This document shows positions 36,579 through 44,556 of a stretch of DNA of 64,000 nucleotides, piece by piece (position 1 is the first letter of the stretch; each line of letters starts with the position of its first letter). A program made the translations under genes and the position numbers. Origin of the DNA: Algoriphagus aquaeductus (GTDB lineage: Bacteria; Bacteroidota; Bacteroidia; Cytophagales; Cyclobacteriaceae); contig NZ_QKTX01000003.1 in the NCBI RefSeq assembly GCF_003253485.1, positions 124,001-188,000 on the forward strand, read 5' to 3'. A model generated the notes under the pieces. That model saw nothing but the letters and a program-made list of their open reading frames with translations. It was not told the DNA's origin and did no database searches.

Positions 36579-36662
36579 GGAATTGACCACCTTATCGTGT
36601 GCCTGAATTTTCGAAGCCAGCCAGTTGAAGAATTGACATCAAGGAAATTTGAGAAACCTGTA

Positions 36663-37784
36663 TCAACCGATTTCTTTTTTGGGAAGGGTGAAATAAAAGG
36701 TGCTCCCCTTTCCTTCTTCAGAGGTAGCTCCGATGATCCCTCCATGGAGTTCAACAATCCGCTTGCAAGCCGAAAGCCCGATGCCAGTTCCAGCTATCGT
36801 GGAATGGGAGTGCAATCGTTTCATAAATTCAAATAATTGAGGGGCTAAACTCTGGTTAAATCCCATTCCGTTGTCTTTGACAAAAAAACAGAACTCCTGC
36901 TCCCGTTCTTCAAACTCCACCAAAATTCTGGGAGCGCTTTCCGAACGGTATTTGAGAGAATTTCCAATGAGATTCTGAAACAGCCGAATCAGTTGATTTT
37001 TGTCTCCTACCACCAAAGGGAGCTCGGGAATGATCACGGTAGCCTGATGAAGATGGATTTGCTCTTCGAGAATCTCCAAGGTAATATCACAAACTTCATT
37101 GAGTGAGACTTGGAGCATTTCGGGTTCTTTTCCGTCAATTTTGGCGTATTCCAAGAGGTCCCGAATCATCAGTTTCATTCGATCAGTGTTGTTTTTGATT
37201 ACCGAGAAATACTTGGCTGCTTTCGCGTCGTGCTTCAGCATGCCCTTTTTTTCCAGTAATCCAATCAGACCGGAAATGGTACTAAGAGGTGCCTGCAAAT
37301 CATGCGATGCGGTATAGGCAAATTCTTCCAACTCCTGATTGATTTGCTGAAGACGCTGAACCATCTGCTCTGCCTTTTTCTGGGCTTTCATCAGTTCCAA
37401 TTCATAATGCTTCCGCTGGGAGATGTCAAGTACAGAGAGTCTGAAAACCGGTTGACTCATCGCGTGCTTTTTTACCTTTTTGGCGTTGATCAGCGTGGGC
37501 AATTTGGTACCGTCTTTTTTCTTAAACTCGATATTGATCTCCGCTATTTCTCCCCGCAATTGAAGAATGGGCATGATGTGGGTTTCCAGGTAAATCCGCC
37601 CTCCGATGCTCAGCAGAGACGAGAAGGATTTTTGACCAAGGATTTCCATTCGGTTATATCCCATCCAATCCAAAAAGGTATTGTTGATGTTAAGGATTTT
37701 CCCGTTTCCATACATGGTCAGGTAACCGAAGGGGGCGTCTTGGTAGAGTTCTTCTGCGTCTTCTATGTAAATGGGTTCTGTCAA
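36663..37784 (-). CDS. PAS-domain histidine kinase coupled to RsbQ-like hydrolase
   Basis: 373 residues if it starts at TTG 37784, whose TTGA overlaps the TGA stop of the hydrolase gene. An ATG at 37844 inside the hydrolase gene is the alternative. One PAS domain (about 10-130: APFGYLTMYGNGKILNINNTFLDWMGY) is followed by a coiled coil, HisKA with the phospho-acceptor His161 in TASHDLQAPLSTISG, and HATPase with FQNLIGNSLKYR, DNGMGF and GTGIGLSACKRIVELHGG. No membrane helix is visible, so it is cytoplasmic. No response regulator is adjacent. The genetic coupling implies that the hydrolase feeds a signal to the PAS domain. Confidence 0.9.
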   Translation of the reverse strand: MTEPIYIEDAEELYQDAPFGYLTMYGNGKILNINNTFLDWMGYNRMEILGQKSFSSLLSIGGRIYLETHIMPILQLRGEIAEINIEFKKKDGTKLPTLINAKKVKKHAMSQPVFRLSVLDISQRKHYELELMKAQKKAEQMVQRLQQINQELEEFAYTASHDLQAPLSTISGLIGLLEKKGMLKHDAKAAKYFSVIKNNTDRMKLMIRDLLEYAKIDGKEPEMLQVSLNEVCDITLEILEEQIHLHQATVIIPELPLVVGDKNQLIRLFQNLIGNSLKYRSESAPRILVEFEEREQEFCFFVKDNGMGFNQSLAPQLFEFMKRLHSHSTIAGTGIGLSACKRIVELHGGIIGATSEEGKGSTFYFTLPKKEIG

Positions 37785-38581
37785 GCGTAGAGGTAATTTT
37801 TGATGCTGGAGATGACTAATTCCGGCGCAGTGAGGTGGGGGCAATGACCTGAAGTGTTCAACTGGACAAAGCTGCTGTTTCGGATGTTTTTATGTACAAA
37901 TTGACCCACCTCCACCGGGGCAATGACATCGGGATGGCATTGAATTATCAGCGAATCGGTTCTGACTTTTGCCAAATCTGCCCGATTATCCCCTCCAAAG
38001 GTGACTTTTGCAAAGTGTTTTGCGATTTCGGGATTCATGGTGCAGAAACTCCGGTTCAATTCTTCTGAAAACTCAGGCTTTTCGGGATTGCCGATAATAA
38101 CCGGTGTAATGTAGCTCGACCAGCCCAGGTAATTGCTTTCCAGAGTTGTTATGAGTTCCTCGATGTCTTTGGGGTCAAATCCTCCAAAGTAGTCCTGATC
38201 GTTGATGTAGCAGGGCGAAGGTCCAATCAAAATCAATTTGTCAAATAATTCAGGCCGGGCTGCGGCTGCAAGTACTGCGATCATACAGCTCACCGAGTGC
38301 GCCACCGCGATCACATCCTGCAGTTGGAGTTCTTCACATACTTCAATAAGATCCTGGGCGTAACCCGTAAGCGAATTGTATTTTTCAAAATCATAGGCAG
38401 CATGGTCTGAGTGGCCGGAACCAACATGGTCCATTAAAACAATGCGGTGAGTGTCCTCAAAGGCAGGAGTGACAAATCTCCACATGTTTTGGTCACACCC
38501 AAATCCGTGGGCAAAGATCATGGGCTGCTGTCCTTTGCCGAATAGGTTGATGTTATTCCTTTTTTGTGCGTTTTTCTCCAT
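37781..38581 (-). CDS. RsbQ/KAI2-type alpha/beta hydrolase
   Basis: 266 residues from the ATG at 38581, matching the RsbQ start. The protein follows B. subtilis RsbQ closely as I remember it: IFAHGFGCDQNMWR, VLMDHVGSGHSD, GYAQDLIEVCEEL, LIGPSPCYINDQDYFGGF, SGHCPHLTAPE. The catalytic triad is visible at Ser96 (AHSVS), Asp218 and His246, near the RsbQ Ser96/Asp219/His247. RsbQ makes or modifies a small signal for the PAS-bearing phosphatase RsbP, and plant karrikin/strigolactone receptors are relatives. Here the partner gene encodes a PAS histidine kinase and overlaps by 4 bases. Confidence 0.93.
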   Translation of the reverse strand: MEKNAQKRNNINLFGKGQQPMIFAHGFGCDQNMWRFVTPAFEDTHRIVLMDHVGSGHSDHAAYDFEKYNSLTGYAQDLIEVCEELQLQDVIAVAHSVSCMIAVLAAAARPELFDKLILIGPSPCYINDQDYFGGFDPKDIEELITTLESNYLGWSSYITPVIIGNPEKPEFSEELNRSFCTMNPEIAKHFAKVTFGGDNRADLAKVRTDSLIIQCHPDVIAPVEVGQFVHKNIRNSSFVQLNTSGHCPHLTAPELVISSIKNYLYA

Positions 38582-38689
38582 GCTATCCAGGTATTTGGGC
38601 AAATGAGTGCTCGTTTTCAACGAGCGAAAATCAGGTTCAGTATTGGGATTTTATTTCAAAATGTGAAATGTGAATCCTTTTTCCAAGTC

Positions 38690-39076
38690 CTAAATTCCTT
38701 CTTTAATCTGCTCAAATGCACTTTTTGTATCCTTAGGATCTTTCAGATTTAGGATAATTGTTTCTTGGTTGTTGGTCATAATCAGAAGAAAAGGCGGTTG
38801 GGAAGCGTTAACCAAAAGTCTGCTTTTCCCATACCCCTCCAGATTGAAAAATCCTTTTTTTACTCCAAGTGCGCTTAATCCGTTGGTTCTGGATTTGATT
38901 GGAGGGAGTCTATCGATCAAGGATACACTTGCGATCTCGGATAGCTTCAGCTTTATTCCATACCTTCCGGAAAATGTTAATGTATCTTCCATTAGGCTTA
39001 CTTTGCCGGGTATCATGCCATAGCCAACGATTCCAAAGGCGATTATGACTATAGCGATAGTGAATAGCTTTTTCAT
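38690..39076 (-). CDS. PH-like domain protein with N-terminal membrane helix
   Basis: 128 residues: one N-terminal hydrophobic helix (MKKLFTIAIVIIAFGIVGYG) and then a beta-rich bacterial PH-like domain with SRTNGLSALGVKKGFFNLEGYG and FLLIMTNNQETIILN. Function unknown; the domain faces the cytoplasm or periplasm depending on topology. It lies upstream of the RsbQ-like gene on the same strand with a gap of about 110 bases. Confidence 0.75.
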   Translation of the reverse strand: MKKLFTIAIVIIAFGIVGYGMIPGKVSLMEDTLTFSGRYGIKLKLSEIASVSLIDRLPPIKSRTNGLSALGVKKGFFNLEGYGKSRLLVNASQPPFLLIMTNNQETIILNLKDPKDTKSAFEQIKEGI

Positions 39077-39194
39077 GACTCAAAGGAGCAATTCTCAACG
39101 AAGGAAAATTGCTTTCTTTTAGAAATGTAGGGGTTTTAGGCAGAAAGAGATTGCTCATCATTATGGATAAGCAATCCTTTGTAAATCAATGGTA

Positions 39195-40136
39195 TTAATT
39201 TTTACCAGCCAGAAACTGATTCACGTCCAACCAATGCAAAAAGGCATCAAACCATCGGTTGCTGGTGCGGTTGGGGTTGCCGAGCCCGAAGCCATGACCT
39301 CCGTTTTGGTAGAGGTGAAATTCAACCGGTCGACCCGCCTTGTACCAAGATTCGATGATGCCGGATTGGCCGTTGTAAAGGAAGTCATCTGTGGCAATCA
39401 CATTAAACATCGGAGGGGCATCTGCAGGCACTTCTACCGGACCCATGCCGCCGTAGATCGGGCCAATAAAGGCCAGTTTCATCGTTTTGGAATTCAGTGT
39501 GGCGTGCATAGTCAGTCCTGCCCCGGCCGAAAAGCCGATCATTCCTATTCGGTTGATGTCTACTCCCCACTCTTTGGCTCGGTTGACTATCATGGCATAA
39601 GCAGCTTCCGCATCTTCGAGCTGATTGGAGAGGTCGCGCTGTGGAGGTCGGGGGGCTGGGGTAGACGATGCTGAAGCGCCGGAAGCAGGCGGGGCTGGCG
39701 CGGCAGGGCGAGGCCGGTTCATCCAAGCAGAAAAGTCCTCGAGTGAGGGTGGTGTAGGATTCAATCGGTATTTCAACACAAAAGCAGCGATTCCCTGCTT
39801 GGCGAGTGCTTCGGCCACTTCCCAGCCTTCATTGCCCATGGACAGCCAGCTGAATCCGCCTCCCGGTGCCACGATCACGGCGGTGCCGTTGGCTTTTCCG
39901 GGTTCGGGAAGGAAAGGAGTCAAAGTCGCCGTGGAGATATTTCGCGCCATAGGATCACCCCATTGGCGAAACCAGGTTTCGGGTGCAGGTTGATTTTCCA
40001 CTCCGCCGGTGCCGAGAAGGATGGCGTTGGGTTCTGCGGGATTTTCGAGCGGGTAGATGGTGCCATCTTGGGCAAAAACTTGGCCGGAAATTACCAGCAT
40101 CAAGGCGATAAAGCCTGATTTGATCAGTTTGTTCAT
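39195..40136 (-). CDS. Exported alpha/beta-hydrolase esterase (acetyl-xylan-esterase-like)
   Basis: 313 residues with a signal peptide ending GQVFAQ. The hydrolase core shows the oxyanion segment VIVAPGGGFSWL, the nucleophile in GMIGFSAGAGL, an Asp in NVIATDDFLYN and the His in YQNGGHGFGLG. A low-complexity Pro/Ala insert (about 145-170, PRPAAPAPPASGAS) sits between strands. Members of this group deacetylate xylan or act on other esters. The GH10 xylanase lies about 10 kb away, so a xylan role is possible but not shown. Confidence 0.85.
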   Translation of the reverse strand: MNKLIKSGFIALMLVISGQVFAQDGTIYPLENPAEPNAILLGTGGVENQPAPETWFRQWGDPMARNISTATLTPFLPEPGKANGTAVIVAPGGGFSWLSMGNEGWEVAEALAKQGIAAFVLKYRLNPTPPSLEDFSAWMNRPRPAAPAPPASGASASSTPAPRPPQRDLSNQLEDAEAAYAMIVNRAKEWGVDINRIGMIGFSAGAGLTMHATLNSKTMKLAFIGPIYGGMGPVEVPADAPPMFNVIATDDFLYNGQSGIIESWYKAGRPVEFHLYQNGGHGFGLGNPNRTSNRWFDAFLHWLDVNQFLAGKN

Positions 40137-40228
40137 GGGTTGAGGTTTTTTGGGTTTGAAAGGAGTAAGATATTGGTTTTCTGGGGGAAAATCAGGTTAA
40201 ATTATTTGAGCTTAATTCAGATTTGGTT

Positions 40229-41410
40229 TTAATACAGCATGCCAAACAGCCAAAGTGGGATTCTTTTATCATTTCCTCCTGCTATATCTAAGGCCAAGTA
40301 GGAATTGGGAACTCCACGGATTTGCTCGCTGGTTTTGGAAGGTCCTCCAATCTCAAAAACGAAGGTGTCGTCTACCATGAAATCTCCAAATTTGGAGGAG
40401 GTCACTGCATGCACAGCATTTACCTGATTAAAGAAGAAAGTTTCTCTGATATTGCCCAAATTGGCCATGGTGGGCGAGAAAAGATGGATGAAATTGGGGT
40501 TGTGGAGGTAAATTTTTTCCGGTTTCTGCAAATAGCTGATCCCAGAAGTAGATGACCTGAGTAAGAGCAAAATCTGGGCTTTTTCCAAAATATCCAGAAG
40601 CCTGAGTACCGTGTTTCTAGGGGTTTCTAGCTTTTCAGCCAGCTTATTGATGTTTGGTGTGAAGGGTACGGATTCACTCAGTACGAATAAGAGTTTTTTT
40701 AAAGTCTTGGTTGTGGCGTGCTGTAACTGTTCGTAAGGTGTAATATCCGAGTCGATGACCAAGTGAATAGTTTCCTGGAGCTTTTGGAAGTAGGTTTTGT
40801 TTGCTTCTAAAAAGAACGGGAAATAGCCAGATTTGAGATAGTTCTGAAAATCAGATTCAAAGTCAAATTTGTCAAGCAGATCAGGGGTGATCAGATGATG
40901 GTGGGTTAGGATTTCCTGTAATGGGAGGCTTTTTAGCACCAGATTTTTCTTAAAACTCAGATACTCACGAAAGGATAATCCGTGCAAATGATAGACGGAC
41001 GCCCTTCTTGACAAGTCGGCATTTCCTTGGCTGATATCCAAAATAGAAGACCCTGTGGCTACTACTCTGATGTCTTCATAGTCATCATACAGCTGCTTGA
41101 GATCCTTTGACCACATCTCATACCGATGTACCTCATCCAGTAAAAACAAGCGATAACCCATTCCATAAAGCTCTGCTACCGTCTCTACCAACCGGTGGGT
41201 CTCAAAATAGAAATCATCCAAACTCATGTAAATACCCTGCTCAGATGAGGCAAGTAGCTGCTGTAGCAAAATAGTCGTTTTGCCCGCGCCTCGATACCCA
41301 AGCAGTAGAATCAACCGCTGTTGCCAGTCAATCTGCTCGTAGAGATATCGTTTCTTCTTACTTTGAACTTGTTTGGATTTGCGTGCGGACTTCTCGATCA
41401 AGTATTCCAT
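40229..41410 (-). CDS. AAA_14/DUF4143 ATP-binding protein
   Basis: 393 residues. The N-terminal AAA_14 ATPase has Walker A GYRGAGKTTILL (about 35-46), Walker B LFLLDEVHRYEMW and sensor VVATGSSILDI. The C-terminal DUF4143 domain follows (a winged-helix region near PNINKLAEKLETPRNTVLRLL, then a nuclease-like fold). These ATPases are common and often patchily distributed in Bacteroidota; the function is not established. The upstream region carries three AAAGCAAAAA repeats. Confidence 0.9.
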   Translation of the reverse strand: MEYLIEKSARKSKQVQSKKKRYLYEQIDWQQRLILLLGYRGAGKTTILLQQLLASSEQGIYMSLDDFYFETHRLVETVAELYGMGYRLFLLDEVHRYEMWSKDLKQLYDDYEDIRVVATGSSILDISQGNADLSRRASVYHLHGLSFREYLSFKKNLVLKSLPLQEILTHHHLITPDLLDKFDFESDFQNYLKSGYFPFFLEANKTYFQKLQETIHLVIDSDITPYEQLQHATTKTLKKLLFVLSESVPFTPNINKLAEKLETPRNTVLRLLDILEKAQILLLLRSSTSGISYLQKPEKIYLHNPNFIHLFSPTMANLGNIRETFFFNQVNAVHAVTSSKFGDFMVDDTFVFEIGGPSKTSEQIRGVPNSYLALDIAGGNDKRIPLWLFGMLY

Positions 41411-41420
41411 AAATTGGTTT

Positions 41421-41494
41421 TTTCAAAAAGCAAAAACCAAAAATAGTTTTTACATAAAGCAAAAATACAAAATGCTTTTTGTAAAAAGCAAAAA
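41421..41494. repeat. AAAGCAAAAA repeats and palindrome upstream of the ATPase gene
   Basis: Three copies of an (A)AAAGCAAAAA unit begin near 41426, 41456 and 41484, about 28-30 bases apart, and a perfect palindrome TGCTTTTT-GT-AAAAAGCA lies at 41473-41490. The block starts 11 bases upstream of the ATPase ATG, so it overlaps the promoter and leader. A self-regulatory binding site is possible. Confidence 0.7.
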
Positions 41495-41568
41495 GAGGTT
41501 CTTCATGAAGATAAACTTTTTCGAAGGCGGCTTTTTGAGCTTAAACAGGTAGTTTTTGAATTTCCTTC

Positions 41569-42066
41569 CTAAAGTGAATCCAGAGGAATCCGTACTCTGA
41601 ATTGATGCACTTTTCCGGGAAGGAAGGAACTGCAATCATAAGGAGAGCAATCTTGCCCGTTGGCAAATTCAAAGGTGCCGCTGGCTACCTCTTTCAAAAC
41701 GTTTATGGTGAAACGGGAATACTGTTCATTGTAAGGCGCCACGAGACGAAATTTTCCCTGGCTATCTGATACTAGGGTGTCTTCTCTGTATAGGGCTGGA
41801 ATGGTAAGAAACGAAGCCTTTTCATAAACACTGACTAATACCGTAACCCCTGGAATTTTCAAACCGGTTTTTGTATCCACTACCTCTCCGGAAAGTACCG
41901 TCGGATCCTCCGAGACACAACTCTGAATCAATAATATACAGGACAGGAGTAAGGCTTTTTTTAGTAAACCAATGCTTTGTTGCTTTCTCAACAGTTCCGA
42001 ATAGCTGGTTAAAAATTGGGTTGTAATACAAAAGGTGAATTTGCAATGGTACATCTTAAAAATCAT
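41569..42066 (-). CDS. Lipoprotein with carboxypeptidase-regulatory-like (Ig) domain
   Basis: 165 residues in the longest form. The lipoprotein signal LLKKALLLSCILLIQSC begins only about residue 34, so a start nearer to it is likely; the TTG at 41991 gives 140 residues. The mature part has SGEVVDTKTGLKIPGVTVLVSV, a CarboxypepD_reg-like beta-sandwich motif, followed by DTLVSDSQGKFRLV. It is probably a cell-surface lipoprotein of unknown role. The gene lies just beyond a truncated nucleotidyltransferase, in a decayed region. Confidence 0.65.
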   Translation of the reverse strand: MIFKMYHCKFTFCITTQFLTSYSELLRKQQSIGLLKKALLLSCILLIQSCVSEDPTVLSGEVVDTKTGLKIPGVTVLVSVYEKASFLTIPALYREDTLVSDSQGKFRLVAPYNEQYSRFTINVLKEVASGTFEFANGQDCSPYDCSSFLPGKVHQFRVRIPLDSL

Positions 42067-42099
42067 GCTATTTAGAAAAATATCGAAGCGAATTCTTTG

Positions 42100-42177
42100 C
42101 TATCCTTCAACCAGTATGAATTTCGCTTTATGCTTGTTTAATAACTCTACAAACTCTTTGAAGTCTTGGCTGAACAT
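42100..42177 (-). pseudogene. Truncated N-terminus of a nucleotidyltransferase (toxin-like)
   Basis: In the frame overlapping the end of the small gene at 42128, an ATG at 42177 encodes 25 residues, MFSQDFKEFVELLNKHKAKF then ILVEG, and a TAG. This matches the start of the Bacteroidota nucleotidyltransferases that normally continue V-G-G-Y-A-V. The stop falls where the Tyr codon should be, and the downstream bases show no continuation in any frame, so most of the gene has been deleted. Confidence 0.65.
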
Positions 42178-42310
42178 CTTTGTTGAGGCTAAAAAATTGC
42201 TGTCGAAGGAGTTCTACAGCTTCCAGGCGTTCGATAGGACTTTTGGTAGACCAAAAGGCAAAGTCAGAGGCGGTATCTTTTAAAGTAGTAATCTTTAGTA
42301 CCTTTTCCAT
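42128..42310 (-). CDS. Small antitoxin-like partner of a lost nucleotidyltransferase
   Basis: 60 residues from the ATG at 42310; the frame is open 22 codons further up. The pattern DFAFWSTKSPIERLEAVELLRQQ and NKDVQPRLQRVCRVIK is that of a small protein regularly encoded just before, and overlapping, nucleotidyltransferase genes in Bacteroidota and Chlorobi. It is often treated as a toxin-antitoxin partner. The next gene survives here only as a fragment (42100-42177). Confidence 0.7.
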   Translation of the reverse strand: MEKVLKITTLKDTASDFAFWSTKSPIERLEAVELLRQQFFSLNKDVQPRLQRVCRVIKQA

Positions 42311-42374
42311 GACATGAATATACGTCTTTTTGGTGATGAAGAGGCCTTTAGAATCATGAATGTACATGATTACC

Positions 42375-42414
42375 ACCGCAGATAATGCGGTAAAAATGAC
42401 TCTTTTTCACCGCA
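42375..42414. promoter_or_regulatory. ACCGCA/TGCGGT triple motif upstream of the small antitoxin-like gene
   Basis: ACCGCA at 42375-42380, its complement TGCGGT at 42386-42391 and another ACCGCA at 42409-42414 lie 65-104 bases upstream of the ATG at 42310. The inverted pair could be an operator for self-regulation. This is seen only as a pattern. Confidence 0.35.
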
Positions 42415-42570
42415 AAACAAGTTGTTGATTCTTAAAATTTGGGGACTGAATTTAATTTGTAGGTATTTTCCCACGATTTATACCCCTACAGCTGAATGGG
42501 ATCGTTTGGATCGAAAGGCACAGTTTCAGGCTCAGTCTGCGGATGAGGGGGGGCAAATGTGTGAAACCGA

Positions 42571-43149
42571 TTACTGTTCCAAGCAGGCCATGGCATTTCT
42601 GAATAAATTCAGTTTAGAAATTCTGGTTGCCTTAAATGGAAAGACAGAGGAGAGGCTGTTTATTCTGATAGAACTTAAAAGATTGGTTTTAAAATACAGG
42701 AATGATTCCTCGTTGAGGTCATAAATCAAGGTATAAGTCGTCGTATTGGAGGTGGATAATGGGATATACTCAGAGCCTCCTGTGACTTGGGTTTTGGACA
42801 CGGGGCTTTTAATCTCCGAAGGAGTCATTTGGACAATAATTTTTCCAGCTGAGCTGTCAAAGCTAAATTCATGAACTTCCGTAGGATTAATTTGGTGGTT
42901 TGATGTTCCAGTGAAAACCAGGCTTACATAAAGTTTTTTTTCATCTCCTACTGATGAAGAAGATATCCAAAAACCATCGGCTACTCGAATAGGCTTGGTT
43001 TTCATGAGGGTTCCACGGCCAAAATCATCCTCTTCAATATAAACATGGGAAGAACAAATAGTGGTGAAACTATTGCTCTTCTCTTTGGACTGGAGGGTTT
43101 CGAAAAATTGGAGCAAAATTACCGAAAGAATAAGAATGTAAATGTTCAT
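42571..43149 (-). CDS. Hypothetical exported protein
   Basis: 192 residues with an N-terminal hydrophobic segment (MNIYILILSVILLQFF) that could be a signal or an anchor. The mature part is beta-rich and Ser/Thr-rich (GFWISSSSVGDEKKLYVSLVF, YIPLSTSNTTTYTLIYDL). No family recognised. It lies in a region of decayed genes and repeats, and no partner is evident. Confidence 0.55.
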   Translation of the reverse strand: MNIYILILSVILLQFFETLQSKEKSNSFTTICSSHVYIEEDDFGRGTLMKTKPIRVADGFWISSSSVGDEKKLYVSLVFTGTSNHQINPTEVHEFSFDSSAGKIIVQMTPSEIKSPVSKTQVTGGSEYIPLSTSNTTTYTLIYDLNEESFLYFKTNLLSSIRINSLSSVFPFKATRISKLNLFRNAMACLEQ

Positions 43150-43669
43150 AATAGAAGTCGATAAAGCTATTGAGAAATGTCTACGGTGAAGGAGAGGATC
43201 AGGATGCGACTATTTTAGAATAAACACTTTTCGCTCATCCTAAATCCAGAAGTTGAAACCTCTGGATTTAGGATGGGGCGTCCCGAAAGGAGAAATATGA
43301 GCCAATGCCGTAGGCATGACCGATTACCTAGCCAGACATGGTTGGTGAGCGGCGGTTGGTGAGGGAAGTCGAACCAAGTCGAACTATTAAAGGCTGGTAT
43401 AATGGAATAAGCATCAGTTTTCCAAAAATGCCCTTAGGAATGACCGATATTTCCAAAAGAAGAAAGTCAGGAAACCGTAAAAATAAGGATGGAATTTCCA
43501 GCGAATTGCAAATTCGATTCGATAGGAGAGCGTAGTTGCAAACTCGCCCAGGCCAGCGTTAAACTACGCCTAGGCAGGGGTACTAACTTTTGTTTCAAAT
43601 CATTGGGACTACGCCTAGGCTGGCTTTAAACTTCGACTAAGGAAGCGATCCCTCCAATACTGGATCAGC
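43150..43669. repeat. Repeat-rich intergenic island
   Basis: A perfect 15-bp stem with a 10-base loop spans 43236-43275 (arms CATCCTAAATCCAGA / TCTGGATTTAGGATG). ATGCC-GTA-GGCAT lies at 43305-43317, within the longer word ATGCCGTAGGCATGACCGAT, a diverged copy of which (ATGCCCTTAGGAATGACCGA) lies at about 43428-43447. Two related units containing ACTACGCCTAGGC occur at about 43565 and 43611. There is no convincing gene; small open frames here look spurious. Confidence 0.65.
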
Positions 43670-43996
43670 CTAAACACTCAGTATTCCCCAGATTGTCAAA
43701 AGGATTAATGTCGTGCAAAAAAGCAGGACTCCTATCCAGATCGGAATGTGGATTTTACTTTTCCAGTTTTTCCTGAAAGAGGGAAAGAAAAAAGCAAAAG
43801 CGATAAAGGGAACAGAAAAAAGAATGGCTCCAATGGTATTTTGGAAGATACTACCAAGGGTTTGGAGTGAAAGAAAAACAGCCTTTTCCCCCTGGATGGA
43901 ATAATTCGAGGCAAGTACCCAACCCAAGTATTCGATGATGCAGGAGAGAATGAGGGTGATCATTCCTATCCAGATAAGTTTTGAATTTTGTTTCAT
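43670..43996 (-). CDS. Small hypothetical membrane protein
   Basis: 108 residues with three hydrophobic helices (about 9-28, 50-72 and 83-106) separated by short polar loops, the middle one followed by a basic PSFRKNWKSKIH loop. No family recognised. It is flanked on both sides by repeat-rich sequence. Confidence 0.55.
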   Translation of the reverse strand: MKQNSKLIWIGMITLILSCIIEYLGWVLASNYSIQGEKAVFLSLQTLGSIFQNTIGAILFSVPFIAFAFFFPSFRKNWKSKIHIPIWIGVLLFCTTLILLTIWGILSV

Positions 43997-44396
43997 CTGC
44001 GACTAGTTGATAATTACCACTTAGAATGTCAAAAAAGTGAACTTCGTTGGGAATTGCAAATAGCGATTAGTCAACTGATGAATAACCGGACGGAGGTAAG
44101 CTTCTGATGCTCTTTTAATGACCTTAGACATCTCTTATTCCGTCGAGATAAGTGTAGATTCAATCGAACTTTTTAACAATAAACCCCACCGAGGAGGCCA
44201 GCTTGCAGGGTGGGCAAACTCCGCTCAGTCCAGCGTAAAACTACGCTAGGAGGAACTGGGGAAAGGGTAGGAAGACCAATTGCATCCCGATAGCTCTCGG
44301 GATGCTTAGAATACTAGGGTCGAATAGCTCCCGCACAGCTGTCGGGTTCGACTCAGCCCCAAACTGAACTTTAGAGATGCTGTATAGAATCTACGC
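43997..44396. repeat. Non-coding stretch with palindromes
   Basis: GCATCCCGATAGC-TCTCGGGATGC at 44282-44305 belongs to the CCCGATAGCTATCGGG palindrome family seen twice in the cobalamin riboswitch. The segment AAACTCCGCTCAGTCCAGCG followed by TAAAACTACGCTAGG at about 44217-44251 is a diverged copy of the unit at about 43538-43576. No gene is seen. Confidence 0.6.
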
Positions 44397-44534
44397 TCAG
44401 ATGGGGGTGCTGTTGTTGTTTCTAAAGATGGAATCAATTGCATGATCCAAGCGCTGTTTGTCCGGCCATGTTTGCGCCTGCAAATGAATGGCATATAAAA
44501 AAGTAAACAGACTCAGAATTAATTTCCGATTCAT
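44397..44534 (-). pseudogene. Truncated N-terminus of an exported protein (serine-hydrolase-like)
   Basis: A 45-codon frame from the ATG at 44534: signal peptide MNRKLILSLFTFLYAIHLQA, then QTWPDKQRLDHAIDSIFRNN and a stop at 44397-44399. Exported serine hydrolases of the beta-lactamase class often begin this way. The rest of the gene is absent, and palindromic repeats follow directly. The family assignment is tentative; the truncation is the clear part. Confidence 0.5.
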
Positions 44535-44556
44535 AATTCCCTGTTCATTAACCTAA

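Noticed and set aside
43338..43535. A 65-codon open frame on plus within the repeat island
   Set aside because: It is made of repeat-derived sequence, has no family features, and overlaps palindromes.
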